64,000 nt of DNA from Mycolicibacterium setense (lineage in GTDB: Bacteria; Actinomycetota; Actinomycetes; Mycobacteriales; Mycobacteriaceae): contig NZ_JTJW01000010.1 of NCBI RefSeq assembly GCF_000805385.1, positions 310,001-374,000 of the forward strand, read 5' to 3'. The position numbers were made by a program, and so were the translations under genes. Shown piece by piece: positions 41,918-50,008 of this stretch (the stretch's first letter is position 1; every line of letters starts with the position of its first letter). Under the pieces are notes generated by a model. It was not told where the DNA came from. It was given only the letters and a program-made list of their open reading frames with translations, and did not search any database.

Positions 41918-42733
41918 ATGAACCTCGGCAAGACGCTGGTCCAGGTTGCTACCGCGCCCGTGCGTGTGAGCCTCGCCATCGCCGACCTCGGCCTCGGCAT
42001 CGCCGGCGGGACCGTGAGCGTCGTCCAGCGGTCGCTGAACGATGCCAACCCGCTGGGCGGCAGGTCATCGGTGGCCGGGATGCTCGGACTAGACGATGCC
42101 GTGGAGCGGGCGAACCGGTTGGCGCGGCTCCTCGACGATGACGCGCCGCTCGGCCGGGCACTGGCGCCCGAGGGCCCGATCAATCGTTTGCTGCGACCGG
42201 GCGGGATCGTCGACCAGCTGACGGCCGAGGGTGGTCTGATGGACCGGTTGACCGCGGACAACGGCGCCGTGGCCCGGGCGGTCGCCCCCGGCGGCCTGGT
42301 GGATCAGGTCACCATGGAGGGTGGCCTGCTGGACCGGTTGACCACCGCCGATGGCGCCGTGTCCCGGGTGATTGCCCCGGGCGGGCTGGCCGATCAATTG
42401 TTGGCCAACGACGGGCTGTTCGAGCGGGTGCTGCGCGAGGACGGGGTGGCCGATCGCCTGCTCGCCGAAGGCGGTCTGCTCGACACCCTGACCGATCCCG
42501 ACGGCCCGCTGCTCAAGCTCGCCGACGTGGCCGACACCCTGAACCGGTTGGCGCCGGGGCTGGAGGCCCTGGCCCCCACCATCGACGCGTTGCACGAGGC
42601 CGTCATCACCTTGAGCCAGGTGGTCAACCCGCTGAGCAACATCGCCGACCGCATCCCGCTGCCGCGCCGTTCGTCTCGGCGGACCTCCCCGCGACCGGTC
42701 GTCTCACAGCGCATTGTCGATGCCGACGACTGA
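41918..42733 (+). CDS. decapeptide-repeat protein (Rv0756c-like position)
   Basis: 271 residues. After an amphipathic N-terminus, residues 81-200 are twelve successive units of exactly ten residues with no gap, consensus LTAEGGLLDR: Gly at position 6, hydrophobic at 1, 7 and 8, Arg/Gln/Lys at 10. Two looser units may precede. The regular period suggests a small solenoid or coil; no catalytic motif, signal peptide or membrane helix is clear. The C-terminus is a basic, Pro/Ser-rich tail. Divergent from phoP and probably leaderless. Function unknown. Confidence 0.85.
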   Translation: MNLGKTLVQVATAPVRVSLAIADLGLGIAGGTVSVVQRSLNDANPLGGRSSVAGMLGLDDAVERANRLARLLDDDAPLGRALAPEGPINRLLRPGGIVDQLTAEGGLMDRLTADNGAVARAVAPGGLVDQVTMEGGLLDRLTTADGAVSRVIAPGGLADQLLANDGLFERVLREDGVADRLLAEGGLLDTLTDPDGPLLKLADVADTLNRLAPGLEALAPTIDALHEAVITLSQVVNPLSNIADRIPLPRRSSRRTSPRPVVSQRIVDADD

Positions 42734-42744
42734 CCCGTTAAGCT
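42714..42744 (+). promoter_or_regulatory. promoter of the tRNA-Thr gene
   Basis: TTGTCG at 42714-42719 and TAAGCT at 42739-42744, 19 nt apart, 16 bases upstream of the mature tRNA 5' end. The -35 element lies inside the 3' end of the preceding gene. Confidence 0.4.
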
Positions 42745-42760
42745 AGGGCGCGTTCCACCC

Positions 42761-42835
42761 GCCTCCTTAGCTCAGTGGTAGAGCGTTCGCCTTGTAAGCG
42801 GAATGTCATCGGTTCAATCCCGATAGGAGGCTCCA
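42761..42835 (+). tRNA. tRNA-Thr, anticodon UGU
   Basis: 75 nt including an encoded CCA. Acceptor arms GCCTCCT/AGGAGGC pair fully; D-arm GCTC...GAGC; anticodon stem TTCGC/GCGGA around loop CTTGTAA with TGT at its centre; T-arm ATCGG-TTCAATC-CCGAT. Reads ACA (and by wobble other ACN) codons. An HNH nuclease gene follows 44 bp later. Confidence 0.97.
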
Positions 42836-42879
42836 CACGTGCGCCGATTGTTGTCGGTGCCAGCGAGTAGCTTCCCGAT

Positions 42880-43284
42880 ATGAGGCTGTGTCGAGGCTGT
42901 GGCTCACCACTGGAGAAGCGCAGCCAAAAGGTCTACTGCAGTAACGCATGTCAGGGGTCAGCCCGGCGGAAGGCCAGCACAAAACGCTGGCTCGAATCCG
43001 GGGAGGCGTACATCACTTCGCTTCCCAGCCACTACATCCGGCTCTACCTCACTCAAGCGCAGTCAGGCTGCTGCGCTATCTGTGGCGCAGCCAGCACCTG
43101 GCAGGACCTCCCCCTCGTATTGGTCATGGACCACATCGATGGGAACCCGACGAACAATCGCCGGGAAAATCTGAGACTGGTCTGCCCGAACTGTGATTCG
43201 CAGCTGCCGACGTACAAGAGCCGCAACCGTGGCAATGGCCGCCATTTCCGCCGACAGCGGTACGCCGACGGCCAGTCGTATTAG
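42880..43284 (+). CDS. HNH endonuclease next to tRNA-Thr
   Basis: 134 residues. N-terminal zinc knuckle Cys4/Cys7 and Cys20/Cys24 (LCRGCG, YCSNAC); second Cys set 65/68 (CAICG) and 102/105 (CPNC) embracing the HNH core VMDHIDGNPTNNRRENLRLV (His85, Asn97). Closely resembles small free-standing HNH nucleases common in phages and integrated at tRNA genes. No ribosome-binding sequence is evident. The stop overlaps the convergent LuxR gene by 4 bp. Likely a mobile or selfish gene. Confidence 0.87.
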   Translation: MRLCRGCGSPLEKRSQKVYCSNACQGSARRKASTKRWLESGEAYITSLPSHYIRLYLTQAQSGCCAICGAASTWQDLPLVLVMDHIDGNPTNNRRENLRLVCPNCDSQLPTYKSRNRGNGRHFRRQRYADGQSY

Positions 43285-45872
43285 GTTCCCTGCAGAATCG
43301 CGACCAACTCATCACGGCTGTTGGCTCCCACCCGCTGACAGGCCCGGAACAGGTGACCTTCGACCGAACGGACCGACATCGTCAGCCGCTCGGCGATCGC
43401 CCTGTTCGACAACCCTTGCGCGGCAAGCGAGATGACCTCGCGTTGTCGGCCGGTGAACGGTTGTGCTGTCACCACAGCACGCAGCGCGGGCGTGAGGGCA
43501 CCGTGGCCTTCGCCCGCCAATCGCTTGGCGACAGCGGACGCGCTCAACGCCGCACCGCGCAGGCCGGCTCGTTGATAGGCGACGACAGCCTGGGCCGCGG
43601 CATCGGCTGCGGCAACGCGGTCGCCGAACGCCTCATAGTGGCGTGACGCGGCGAGCAGTCCTTCCCCGCTGCCCGCCGCGAGCGCGGTTGCGTGGGAGGC
43701 GGCAGCGGGGGCCCGTGGCCCTTGCACCTGTCCAGCGAGTTCAGTCAGCCGTGCCGCGGTGGTGGCGTCGCCGAACTGTGTCGCGGTCTGAAGCAGCAGG
43801 GTTTCCTGCGCCGGACACCCCGACTCCTGGGCAGCGGCGGCCCGCAGTATCGAAATAGCCTGCGACACAGTACCTTCGGCAGCATTAACCCACGCCAGGG
43901 CGAGAGATCTCTCGGGGTCGAACAAGCACGCATCAGGATCCTGCGCCCACCACTCGAGGGAGTCGAATTCCCGACGGGCGTCCTCGGCACAGCCGGCCAT
44001 CGCGGTGACGGTGGTCAACCACACTCGCCCGATCGCTCTGATGACTCGGCCGCTGTCCCCGGTGCCCAGGTAGGCCAGCGATTCCTGCAGCCACCGCCGG
44101 GCGTCGGCCAGTTCACCCAGATCCATGGCCACCATCCCGGCCAGCAGGCTGTGCCACGACTCTTCGAATGGCACGTCGAGCGTCTCGTGACGGATGCGCG
44201 CCACGGCAGCACCTGACTGCGGTAGTGCACCTGCGAACCGGTATGCCCGGGCCTGCAGGGCCGCTAGTTGAAACCGCAGATGCGACACCTCCGCCGAGTG
44301 TGCAGCCAGGCGATAGCCCGCATCGGCCGACGATTCGATCTCGTCGATGCGGCCGAGATCCCCGAGTCCGGTGACCATCACCCAGGCTGACACCATGCGG
44401 GCAAGATCATCGGCGAGCGGGTTCGCCAGTACGGGTGCGGCCAGCCCGATCGCCGCGGTGGACCGCCCCCGCATGAGATCGACGAGAGCCCGCGGCGCCT
44501 CGGCGAGCTGTTCCGTGTCATCTCCGGCGGGCAACACCTCGTCGAGTTCCCGCTCGGCGTTGGCCGGATCGCCCAGCCCGCCGGCGAAGTTCACCGCCCG
44601 CAGCACCGCAACCTGAGATCTCTCAGGACCCGTGGTGCAACCAGCGAGTTCGGCCAGGATCGCCTCGGCCGCGCCCGGCCGCTGCAACCAGATGTTGGCC
44701 ATCGCCAAGGTGATCTTGGCGTCGAAGCCGCCGCCGGCAATCACCGCACGCTCCGCGAGATCCTGTGCGAGGTGTGCGTCATGCATTTGGGCGGCGGCCG
44801 AGGCCGCATCCACCAGGAGCGCAGCGTCGGGCGTCAGGTCCGATTCGATGGTCAGCACGGCACGGCGCACCACATCTCGTGGATCGGTACCAGGTCTTCT
44901 GGCCAGTTCGGCCGCGATCCGACCGCGGAGCTGACGCAGCCGCACCGAGCCGGTGCGCCTGACCTCGCCGAGCATCGGATGAGCCAGTCGCACCGCCGGG
45001 CCGTCACCGCCACCGACGCTCACCAGTCCCAGTGACTCGGCGTCGGCGAGGGCGTCGGGGTCGGTGACGGCCGCCAGCGTCTCGATGTCCAGCGGTTCGG
45101 CCACCGCCAAGGCATCGAGTACGCCCCGAACACTGTTGGGCACCTGGGCTATCCGCGCTTCGACAATCTCGGCGAGCGTGGGCGACAAGGCGGGGTGTCC
45201 ATCCCACAGCCACACCCCGGAATGCCGCACCATCCGTCCGGCATGGACCTCGGTCTCGACCAGATGGCGAAGGTACAGCGCGTTGCCGCGGGTGAGGTGC
45301 CAGAATCGGCGGCCCGAAAGAGATTGCACCGGACCGTCGAGCACCTGCTCGATCAGTTCAGTGGTCTCCTCGAGTGACAGTGGTTGCAGTTCAAGACGTT
45401 CCAGGTGCTGGTCTTTCCAGATCGCAGTGATGGCATCGGGTGGTGATTCACCGGAGCGGATGGTGAGGATGACGGTGGCCAGCCGCCGGCTCACCAGTTG
45501 GTGAACCGTAAAGGCCGAAAGCTCGTCGAGCAGGTGAGCATCATCGATTCCGATGACAACGTCCGTCGCCTCACCGATGAGCCCGTCGATCGCTTCACGC
45601 ACCCGGCGCAGCGGATCTGGCCCGAAGTCGCTGCCGATGCCGGCGACCGCGCCGAGCGGGACACTACGCCCCGAGGCGGTGCCGACGATCCAATGCCGCT
45701 GTGCGCTCGGAGGACTGCACGCTTCGACGGCCTCGCGCGCCAGTCGGGTCTTGCCGACGCCCGCGGACCCGGACAGCACGATGCCGCGGGCGCGATCACC
45801 GCTCTGGCGCGTAGCGTCGGCGATCAGCCGCAATTCTTCAGAGCGACCGACCAGGGGCCACCGACGGATCAC
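43281..45872 (-). CDS. large ATP-binding LuxR-family (LAL/STAND) regulator
   Basis: 863 residues from GTG. Walker A in LSGSAGVGKTRLAREA (about 33-48), Walker B in VVIGIDDAHLL (about 104-114), long helical TPR-like middle, and a C-terminal LuxR HTH (TGRQREVISLAAQGLSNRAI, then RLTMSVRSVEGHLFRACQRV). Such proteins switch on nucleotide and ligand binding. The target is unknown; the neighbouring divergent exported-protein gene, with a 14-bp palindrome in its promoter, is a candidate. Confidence 0.92.
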   Translation of the reverse strand: MIRRWPLVGRSEELRLIADATRQSGDRARGIVLSGSAGVGKTRLAREAVEACSPPSAQRHWIVGTASGRSVPLGAVAGIGSDFGPDPLRRVREAIDGLIGEATDVVIGIDDAHLLDELSAFTVHQLVSRRLATVILTIRSGESPPDAITAIWKDQHLERLELQPLSLEETTELIEQVLDGPVQSLSGRRFWHLTRGNALYLRHLVETEVHAGRMVRHSGVWLWDGHPALSPTLAEIVEARIAQVPNSVRGVLDALAVAEPLDIETLAAVTDPDALADAESLGLVSVGGGDGPAVRLAHPMLGEVRRTGSVRLRQLRGRIAAELARRPGTDPRDVVRRAVLTIESDLTPDAALLVDAASAAAQMHDAHLAQDLAERAVIAGGGFDAKITLAMANIWLQRPGAAEAILAELAGCTTGPERSQVAVLRAVNFAGGLGDPANAERELDEVLPAGDDTEQLAEAPRALVDLMRGRSTAAIGLAAPVLANPLADDLARMVSAWVMVTGLGDLGRIDEIESSADAGYRLAAHSAEVSHLRFQLAALQARAYRFAGALPQSGAAVARIRHETLDVPFEESWHSLLAGMVAMDLGELADARRWLQESLAYLGTGDSGRVIRAIGRVWLTTVTAMAGCAEDARREFDSLEWWAQDPDACLFDPERSLALAWVNAAEGTVSQAISILRAAAAQESGCPAQETLLLQTATQFGDATTAARLTELAGQVQGPRAPAAASHATALAAGSGEGLLAASRHYEAFGDRVAAADAAAQAVVAYQRAGLRGAALSASAVAKRLAGEGHGALTPALRAVVTAQPFTGRQREVISLAAQGLSNRAIAERLTMSVRSVEGHLFRACQRVGANSRDELVAILQGT

Positions 45873-45971
45873 CGGCGGATTCTAAACCGTCACGCGCGCC
45901 CCGCCGGCGGGATCGGACAATCCGAATATTCACACGCGCGAAAGCAATCCGGCGGATCCGCGTGCAAATGA

Positions 45972-45985
45972 GGTAGTCGACTACC
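45972..45985. promoter_or_regulatory. 14-bp palindrome between the LuxR gene and the exported-protein gene
   Basis: GGTAGTCGACTACC is perfectly self-complementary, in the 174-bp divergent gap. A -10-like TACATT at 46011-46016 lies about 25 bp further on, which places the palindrome near the -35 region of the exported-protein promoter, a typical position for a LuxR-type activator site. Confidence 0.45.
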
Positions 45986-46046
45986 CCAGCCGGCCAGCCG
46001 CAGCGCACCTTACATTCGGGACCGTCCAGCAGCTGGGGAGGATGCC

Positions 46047-47237
46047 ATGTCCAAGTTCACATTCGGGTTGATGACCCGGGCAGTGGCGCTGTGCGCGTTG
46101 CTGTTCGCGCTGAGCACGCCCGTGAACGCCGGCGCGGCGCCACCGGAGGTCACGGCGAGTGAGAACCCGGTCCTCATCGCCCACCCGCATTTCACTTCGA
46201 AGAACATCGACCTGACGTGGCACCTGGACCCGTTTCAGGTGGCGACCTTGGCCGTCACCGAGGGCGGGACATCGGTACTCAACCAGGTGGTGAGTTCACC
46301 GAACGGCGAAGGCATCGTGCCGCTGAACGTCGTCTACGACAAGATCTACACGGCGACACTGAATGACGCCTTCGGCAAGCCGTTGGGTGCGCCACTCACG
46401 ATCACCACCGACAAACCACAGATCGACATGCCGCTGTGCGCGCAAAGGTGTATCAAGAGCATCGACGTCCAACCACACGGCGGCTGGGCCCAATTCGACA
46501 TCGAGACCAGCAAGACCATGGTGATCACAGTGGAGGCCAGTACCACGCCGCCGGATGCCAACGGCAAATGGAGCGACCCGAACGTCGTGACGTCCTTCGT
46601 CGGGACGGTCATCCCGACCAACCACTACGCACCGGGTCTGCCCAATCTCCAACCGAATACCACCTACCACTACGTCGTGCGTGCCCACCTGCAAGGCCAC
46701 GAGCAGGTCAAGACCGGCAAGTTCACGACGCTGACGCGGCGAGTGGCAGTGGATTTCGACGAGGTCCAGATGATCGAGGACACCGACGGCCCGCTCGACG
46801 GCGACTGTGACTGTTTCTTCGTCTTCGGCGTCGGCGATCTGGACCCGATCTGGTACGGCGATTCCAACAATAAGAAGAGCATCGGGAGCGGCACGACCGC
46901 ACCGATCGATGTGTCGGCCGGCTTCACCAACGCCCCGAACGACCTCTTGCTCGGCGTGGCGGGTTACGACGATGACACGGACGCCTTCGAGGTGATGACC
47001 TTTGACTGCCTCGTCGGACACGGCGCACCGAGGGAAGGCGAATCCTGGAAGGACAGTTGGAGCGCGGACGGATGCCTGCAGCACTCTGGCGACGAGATCA
47101 CAGTGTCTTTGTCTCGCCAGGGGCCACCCGGGGATCCAGGCGCCGTCGATGAGCAGTTCACCGAGCCGTTCACGATCGCGGTCGACGGGGTTCTCAAGTA
47201 CAAGATCCGCGGAACCTACCGGGTCAGCTACAGCTAA
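46047..47237 (+). CDS. exported protein of unknown function
   Basis: 396 residues. Sec signal peptide (ALCALLFALSTPVNAGAAPP, cleavage near residue 30). The mature part has an Ig/fibronectin-like look (LPNLQPNTTYHYVVRAHLQG near the middle) and an acidic, Cys-containing segment DGDCDCFFVFGVGDLDP. No catalytic motif recognised. Ribosome-binding GGGGAGG lies 5 nt before the ATG. It converges with the GH5-like gene, overlapping by 4 bp. Confidence 0.83.
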   Translation: MSKFTFGLMTRAVALCALLFALSTPVNAGAAPPEVTASENPVLIAHPHFTSKNIDLTWHLDPFQVATLAVTEGGTSVLNQVVSSPNGEGIVPLNVVYDKIYTATLNDAFGKPLGAPLTITTDKPQIDMPLCAQRCIKSIDVQPHGGWAQFDIETSKTMVITVEASTTPPDANGKWSDPNVVTSFVGTVIPTNHYAPGLPNLQPNTTYHYVVRAHLQGHEQVKTGKFTTLTRRVAVDFDEVQMIEDTDGPLDGDCDCFFVFGVGDLDPIWYGDSNNKKSIGSGTTAPIDVSAGFTNAPNDLLLGVAGYDDDTDAFEVMTFDCLVGHGAPREGESWKDSWSADGCLQHSGDEITVSLSRQGPPGDPGAVDEQFTEPFTIAVDGVLKYKIRGTYRVSYS

Positions 47238-48379
47238 ACCCGCGTGGTCAGCTTCCGCAGCGTCTGGTACTCGCTCTGCTTGTAGGGCCTGCCATCTGGT
47301 TGCAGCAGATCGCTGAACCACACGTTCGGCACCTTGGTGTAGGGCTTGTCCCACGAATCCCACGGGAAATAGGTCTGGGTCTTGCCGGCCACGAGCCCCC
47401 AGCTGTAAGCACCGACATTGTGTCGTTTGGCCACCGGCAGTACGCCTTCGACCGTGCTGCCCTGGTCCCGTGCCAGGTATTCGGTGCACAGGATCGGCCG
47501 CCCCAGCGGGGCGAGTTCGGCGATGCGGGCCTCGAATTCGGCGGGGCCCGCATACGAGTGGAAGGAGATGACGTCGGAGTTGTCGAGTTGGAAGTTGTCC
47601 ATCTCGCTGCGGCTTCCGCGATCCCAGCTGCCCTGCCACACACCGCTGGTCAACGGCTGCACGGCGTTGACCGAACGCGCCCAGCCGAACACCTGGGGCA
47701 GCAGACCTCCGACGGCGTCGATCTTGTCCTTGCGCTCGACCTTGCGGTACTGCTTCGCCGGGTTGTCCGGCTCGTTCCACAGGTCCCAGCCCAGTACCCG
47801 GTTGTCGTTGCGGAATTGGCTCATCACGCCGACCACGTAGTCACGCAGCACCGTGCGGTAGCGAGGGTCGTCGATGCGCTGCGCTCCTGGGCTCTGCACC
47901 CAGCCCGAGTTGTGTACGCCTGGCGTCGGCGCCCGTTGCGCGCCGACCTGTGGGTGCGGATCCCAGCACGAATCGAAGAAGACGAACAGCGGCTTGATGC
48001 CTTGGCGCGCCGCGATGCCGACGAATTGGGCCAGCCGGCTTTGGAATCCCGCCCGATCCTGTGCCCACAGCAGATCGTGCAGAAACACCCGGACGGTGTT
48101 GAACCCGAGTAGCCGGCACGCCCCCAGCTCGCTGTCGATGCGCCGCGCGTCGTAGGTGCCGGGCGAGAACATCTCGATCTGGTTGATCGCATTGGAGGTG
48201 ACGAAGTTGGTGCCGACAAGCCAGCCCTGTGCCTGATACCACGCGTTGGCGCGCTCCACGGGCCACTGGCCTGGTGCCGCGGACGCGCGCGGGGTCACGG
48301 GAAGAGGTGCCAGTACCTGAGGGAGTGCCGCTGCTGCTGCCAGAACCAGCGGGATCTTGAGGGCCGTTCGACGGTGCAC
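47234..48379 (-). CDS. exported GH5-like glycoside hydrolase
   Basis: 381 residues. N-terminus HRRTALKIPLVLAAAAALP has twin arginines and a hydrophobic core, a Tat-like signal. The (beta/alpha)8 pattern of clan GH-A is indicated by GWDLWNEPDNP (acid/base Glu203) and ILCTEYLARDQGS (nucleophile Glu300); HSY near 274-276 fits the conserved His/Tyr strand. Resembles cellulase/mannanase-like proteins of mycobacteria such as Rv3096. Substrate unknown. Confidence 0.87.
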   Translation of the reverse strand: MHRRTALKIPLVLAAAAALPQVLAPLPVTPRASAAPGQWPVERANAWYQAQGWLVGTNFVTSNAINQIEMFSPGTYDARRIDSELGACRLLGFNTVRVFLHDLLWAQDRAGFQSRLAQFVGIAARQGIKPLFVFFDSCWDPHPQVGAQRAPTPGVHNSGWVQSPGAQRIDDPRYRTVLRDYVVGVMSQFRNDNRVLGWDLWNEPDNPAKQYRKVERKDKIDAVGGLLPQVFGWARSVNAVQPLTSGVWQGSWDRGSRSEMDNFQLDNSDVISFHSYAGPAEFEARIAELAPLGRPILCTEYLARDQGSTVEGVLPVAKRHNVGAYSWGLVAGKTQTYFPWDSWDKPYTKVPNVWFSDLLQPDGRPYKQSEYQTLRKLTTRV

Positions 48380-48470
48380 TTAGTGAACATAGTGGTGCTC
48401 AGCAAAGCCCTCGGGCTCACGGATGACATTGCAACCATTGAGGTTTCAAACTGTTATCAACCCGGCACCG

Positions 48471-49172
48471 TCAGAGCCGGCCCACCGTGAAATCGGCGGC
48501 CTGGCCCGGCATCCCGTTCAACACGTATGCAGTGTGGGCGAAGTTGGGTACGCCCGCGGGTGTGCCGTCGCAGATGGTGTCCCCTGGCTCGCACAGTTCG
48601 ATGGTCTTGTCCTTGTAACGCGGCCCGATCACCATCGCCGGTGCGCCGATGTCGCGCATGAACTCGTCGGACGGCGTGCCCAGCAGCACTACCGAGGCCA
48701 CATGGTCGGCAACCTCGAGCGGCATGGGGTCGGGGATGAACTGCTTGTACTCGGTTGGGATCCCGTCCGGCACGGCGGCCGAGGTGACGAAACCAGCCAC
48801 GACGGCGCCCTGGGAGTACCCGCCGAGCACGACCTTGGTCTTGGGGCAGTCCTTCGCCGTGGCCTTGATGTGGTTGGCCGCATCGCGGATGCCGTCGACA
48901 ACGGTCCTGGCGAATTCGATGCGGTCGCCGAAGTTCCCGCTGGCCTGGTAGTTCACCGGATAAACCTCAACCGAACGGTCACCGGTGCGTGCGCGCAACG
49001 CGTCGACGAAGGATTGCCCCGGCCCGCCGACCCCGGGCGGCTCGTACGTGCCGCGGGCGAACACCACCTCGACGTCGGGGCACGGCTGCGCCGACGCGGT
49101 GGGCATGGGGGCGATGGGGACGGCACAAGCGGCAACCAGCATCGCACCTTGGATCAATTTGAAGACGTTCAT
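48471..49172 (-). CDS. secreted cutinase-family esterase
   Basis: 233 residues. Signal peptide ending near Ala28 (PTASAQPCPD). Catalytic Ser120 in LGGYSQGAVVAG, Asp202 in CDGTP and His213 in FAHTAYV; cysteines 31/109 and 194/201 probably form the two cutinase disulphides. Mycobacterial CULP proteins of this family hydrolyse lipid esters. ATG at 49172; a longer frame upstream is Arg/Trp-rich and was rejected. Confidence 0.93.
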   Translation of the reverse strand: MNVFKLIQGAMLVAACAVPIAPMPTASAQPCPDVEVVFARGTYEPPGVGGPGQSFVDALRARTGDRSVEVYPVNYQASGNFGDRIEFARTVVDGIRDAANHIKATAKDCPKTKVVLGGYSQGAVVAGFVTSAAVPDGIPTEYKQFIPDPMPLEVADHVASVVLLGTPSDEFMRDIGAPAMVIGPRYKDKTIELCEPGDTICDGTPAGVPNFAHTAYVLNGMPGQAADFTVGRL

Positions 49173-49271
49173 ATCGACTCCACGCCTACACCGGATCGTG
49201 ACGAACGTTACGGTTCCCCATGCTGACACATTCCAAACGCGGGCAACAGGGGGCAGCGCACTCGTGTTGAC

Positions 49272-49931
49272 CTAGCCCAGCGGTACGTCCAGGTGGGGTC
49301 TCGGGTCGGCGGCACCGGGGCCGTCGAAGTGCCACCATTCCCCGGAATAGACGGTCAACCCTCCGGCCTTCATGGCCTCGCGCAGCCTGGCCCTGTTGGC
49401 TTGGGCGGTAGGGCTGATCCCGTCGGTGGCATAGGCCAGGCTGCGCGGGGTGAAGTCGTCGAATCCGGTGCCCATGTCGGCCCCGGCGATCGTCACGTCC
49501 ACCGAGCGGCCCGCCTCGTGGCTGCGGGCATAGGCTCCGGGCCTGGCCACCCAGTTGGGGTTCGGCACCACCTCGAACATTCTGACCTGCACCTCGTGTG
49601 GCCGGTAGCAGTCCCAGAACACCAGCGTCTCAGGTCGCAGCGCCGCCGCGGCCGCCACCAGTCCCGGGACCATGGACTCGTGCACCAGGCACGGCGCCCC
49701 GGATGGATAGAGCCGCTGGCCGACGAAGTTGTCACTGGTCGCATACCGCAGGTCGATCACCGCGTCGGGAATCACGGTCCGTACGTCGACCAGGCCCGCC
49801 TCGGCCGCCGGCTTGGCCGATGCCGCCGCGGGCCAGACCATGCCAGGCAGCAGGAGCAGGAGCAGGACAGCGAGGGCACGGCGCACGGTCAAATTGCACC
49901 ACATCCACTTCATTTCCTGTTCAAACACCAT
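49272..49931 (-). CDS. VanX-family D-alanyl-D-alanine dipeptidase, exported
   Basis: 219 residues. Hydrophobic signal (ALAVLLLLLLPGMVWPAAAS) after a short N-region. Zinc and catalytic residues: His138 and Asp145 in RSHEAGRSVDV, Glu198 and His201 in SGEWWHFD, of the DdpX/VanX family. Other family hallmarks include DLRYATSDNFVGQRLY and FWDCYRPHEVQ. An exported VanX-like enzyme probably recycles D-Ala-D-Ala rather than giving glycopeptide resistance; no vanHA genes are near. Confidence 0.92.
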   Translation of the reverse strand: MVFEQEMKWMWCNLTVRRALAVLLLLLLPGMVWPAAASAKPAAEAGLVDVRTVIPDAVIDLRYATSDNFVGQRLYPSGAPCLVHESMVPGLVAAAAALRPETLVFWDCYRPHEVQVRMFEVVPNPNWVARPGAYARSHEAGRSVDVTIAGADMGTGFDDFTPRSLAYATDGISPTAQANRARLREAMKAGGLTVYSGEWWHFDGPGAADPRPHLDVPLG

Positions 49932-50008
49932 TTCGTCTTTCGCGTCAATTTCGTCGGGCCAAGGTGCCCGCAGCGATAGGCTTTGCCCGTTCTGCGCAGG
50001 AGGACCGC

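Noticed and set aside
49272..49931. Vancomycin resistance gene
   Set aside because: VanX-family protein, but with a signal peptide and no vanH or vanA gene nearby; D-Ala-D-Ala recycling is more likely than resistance.
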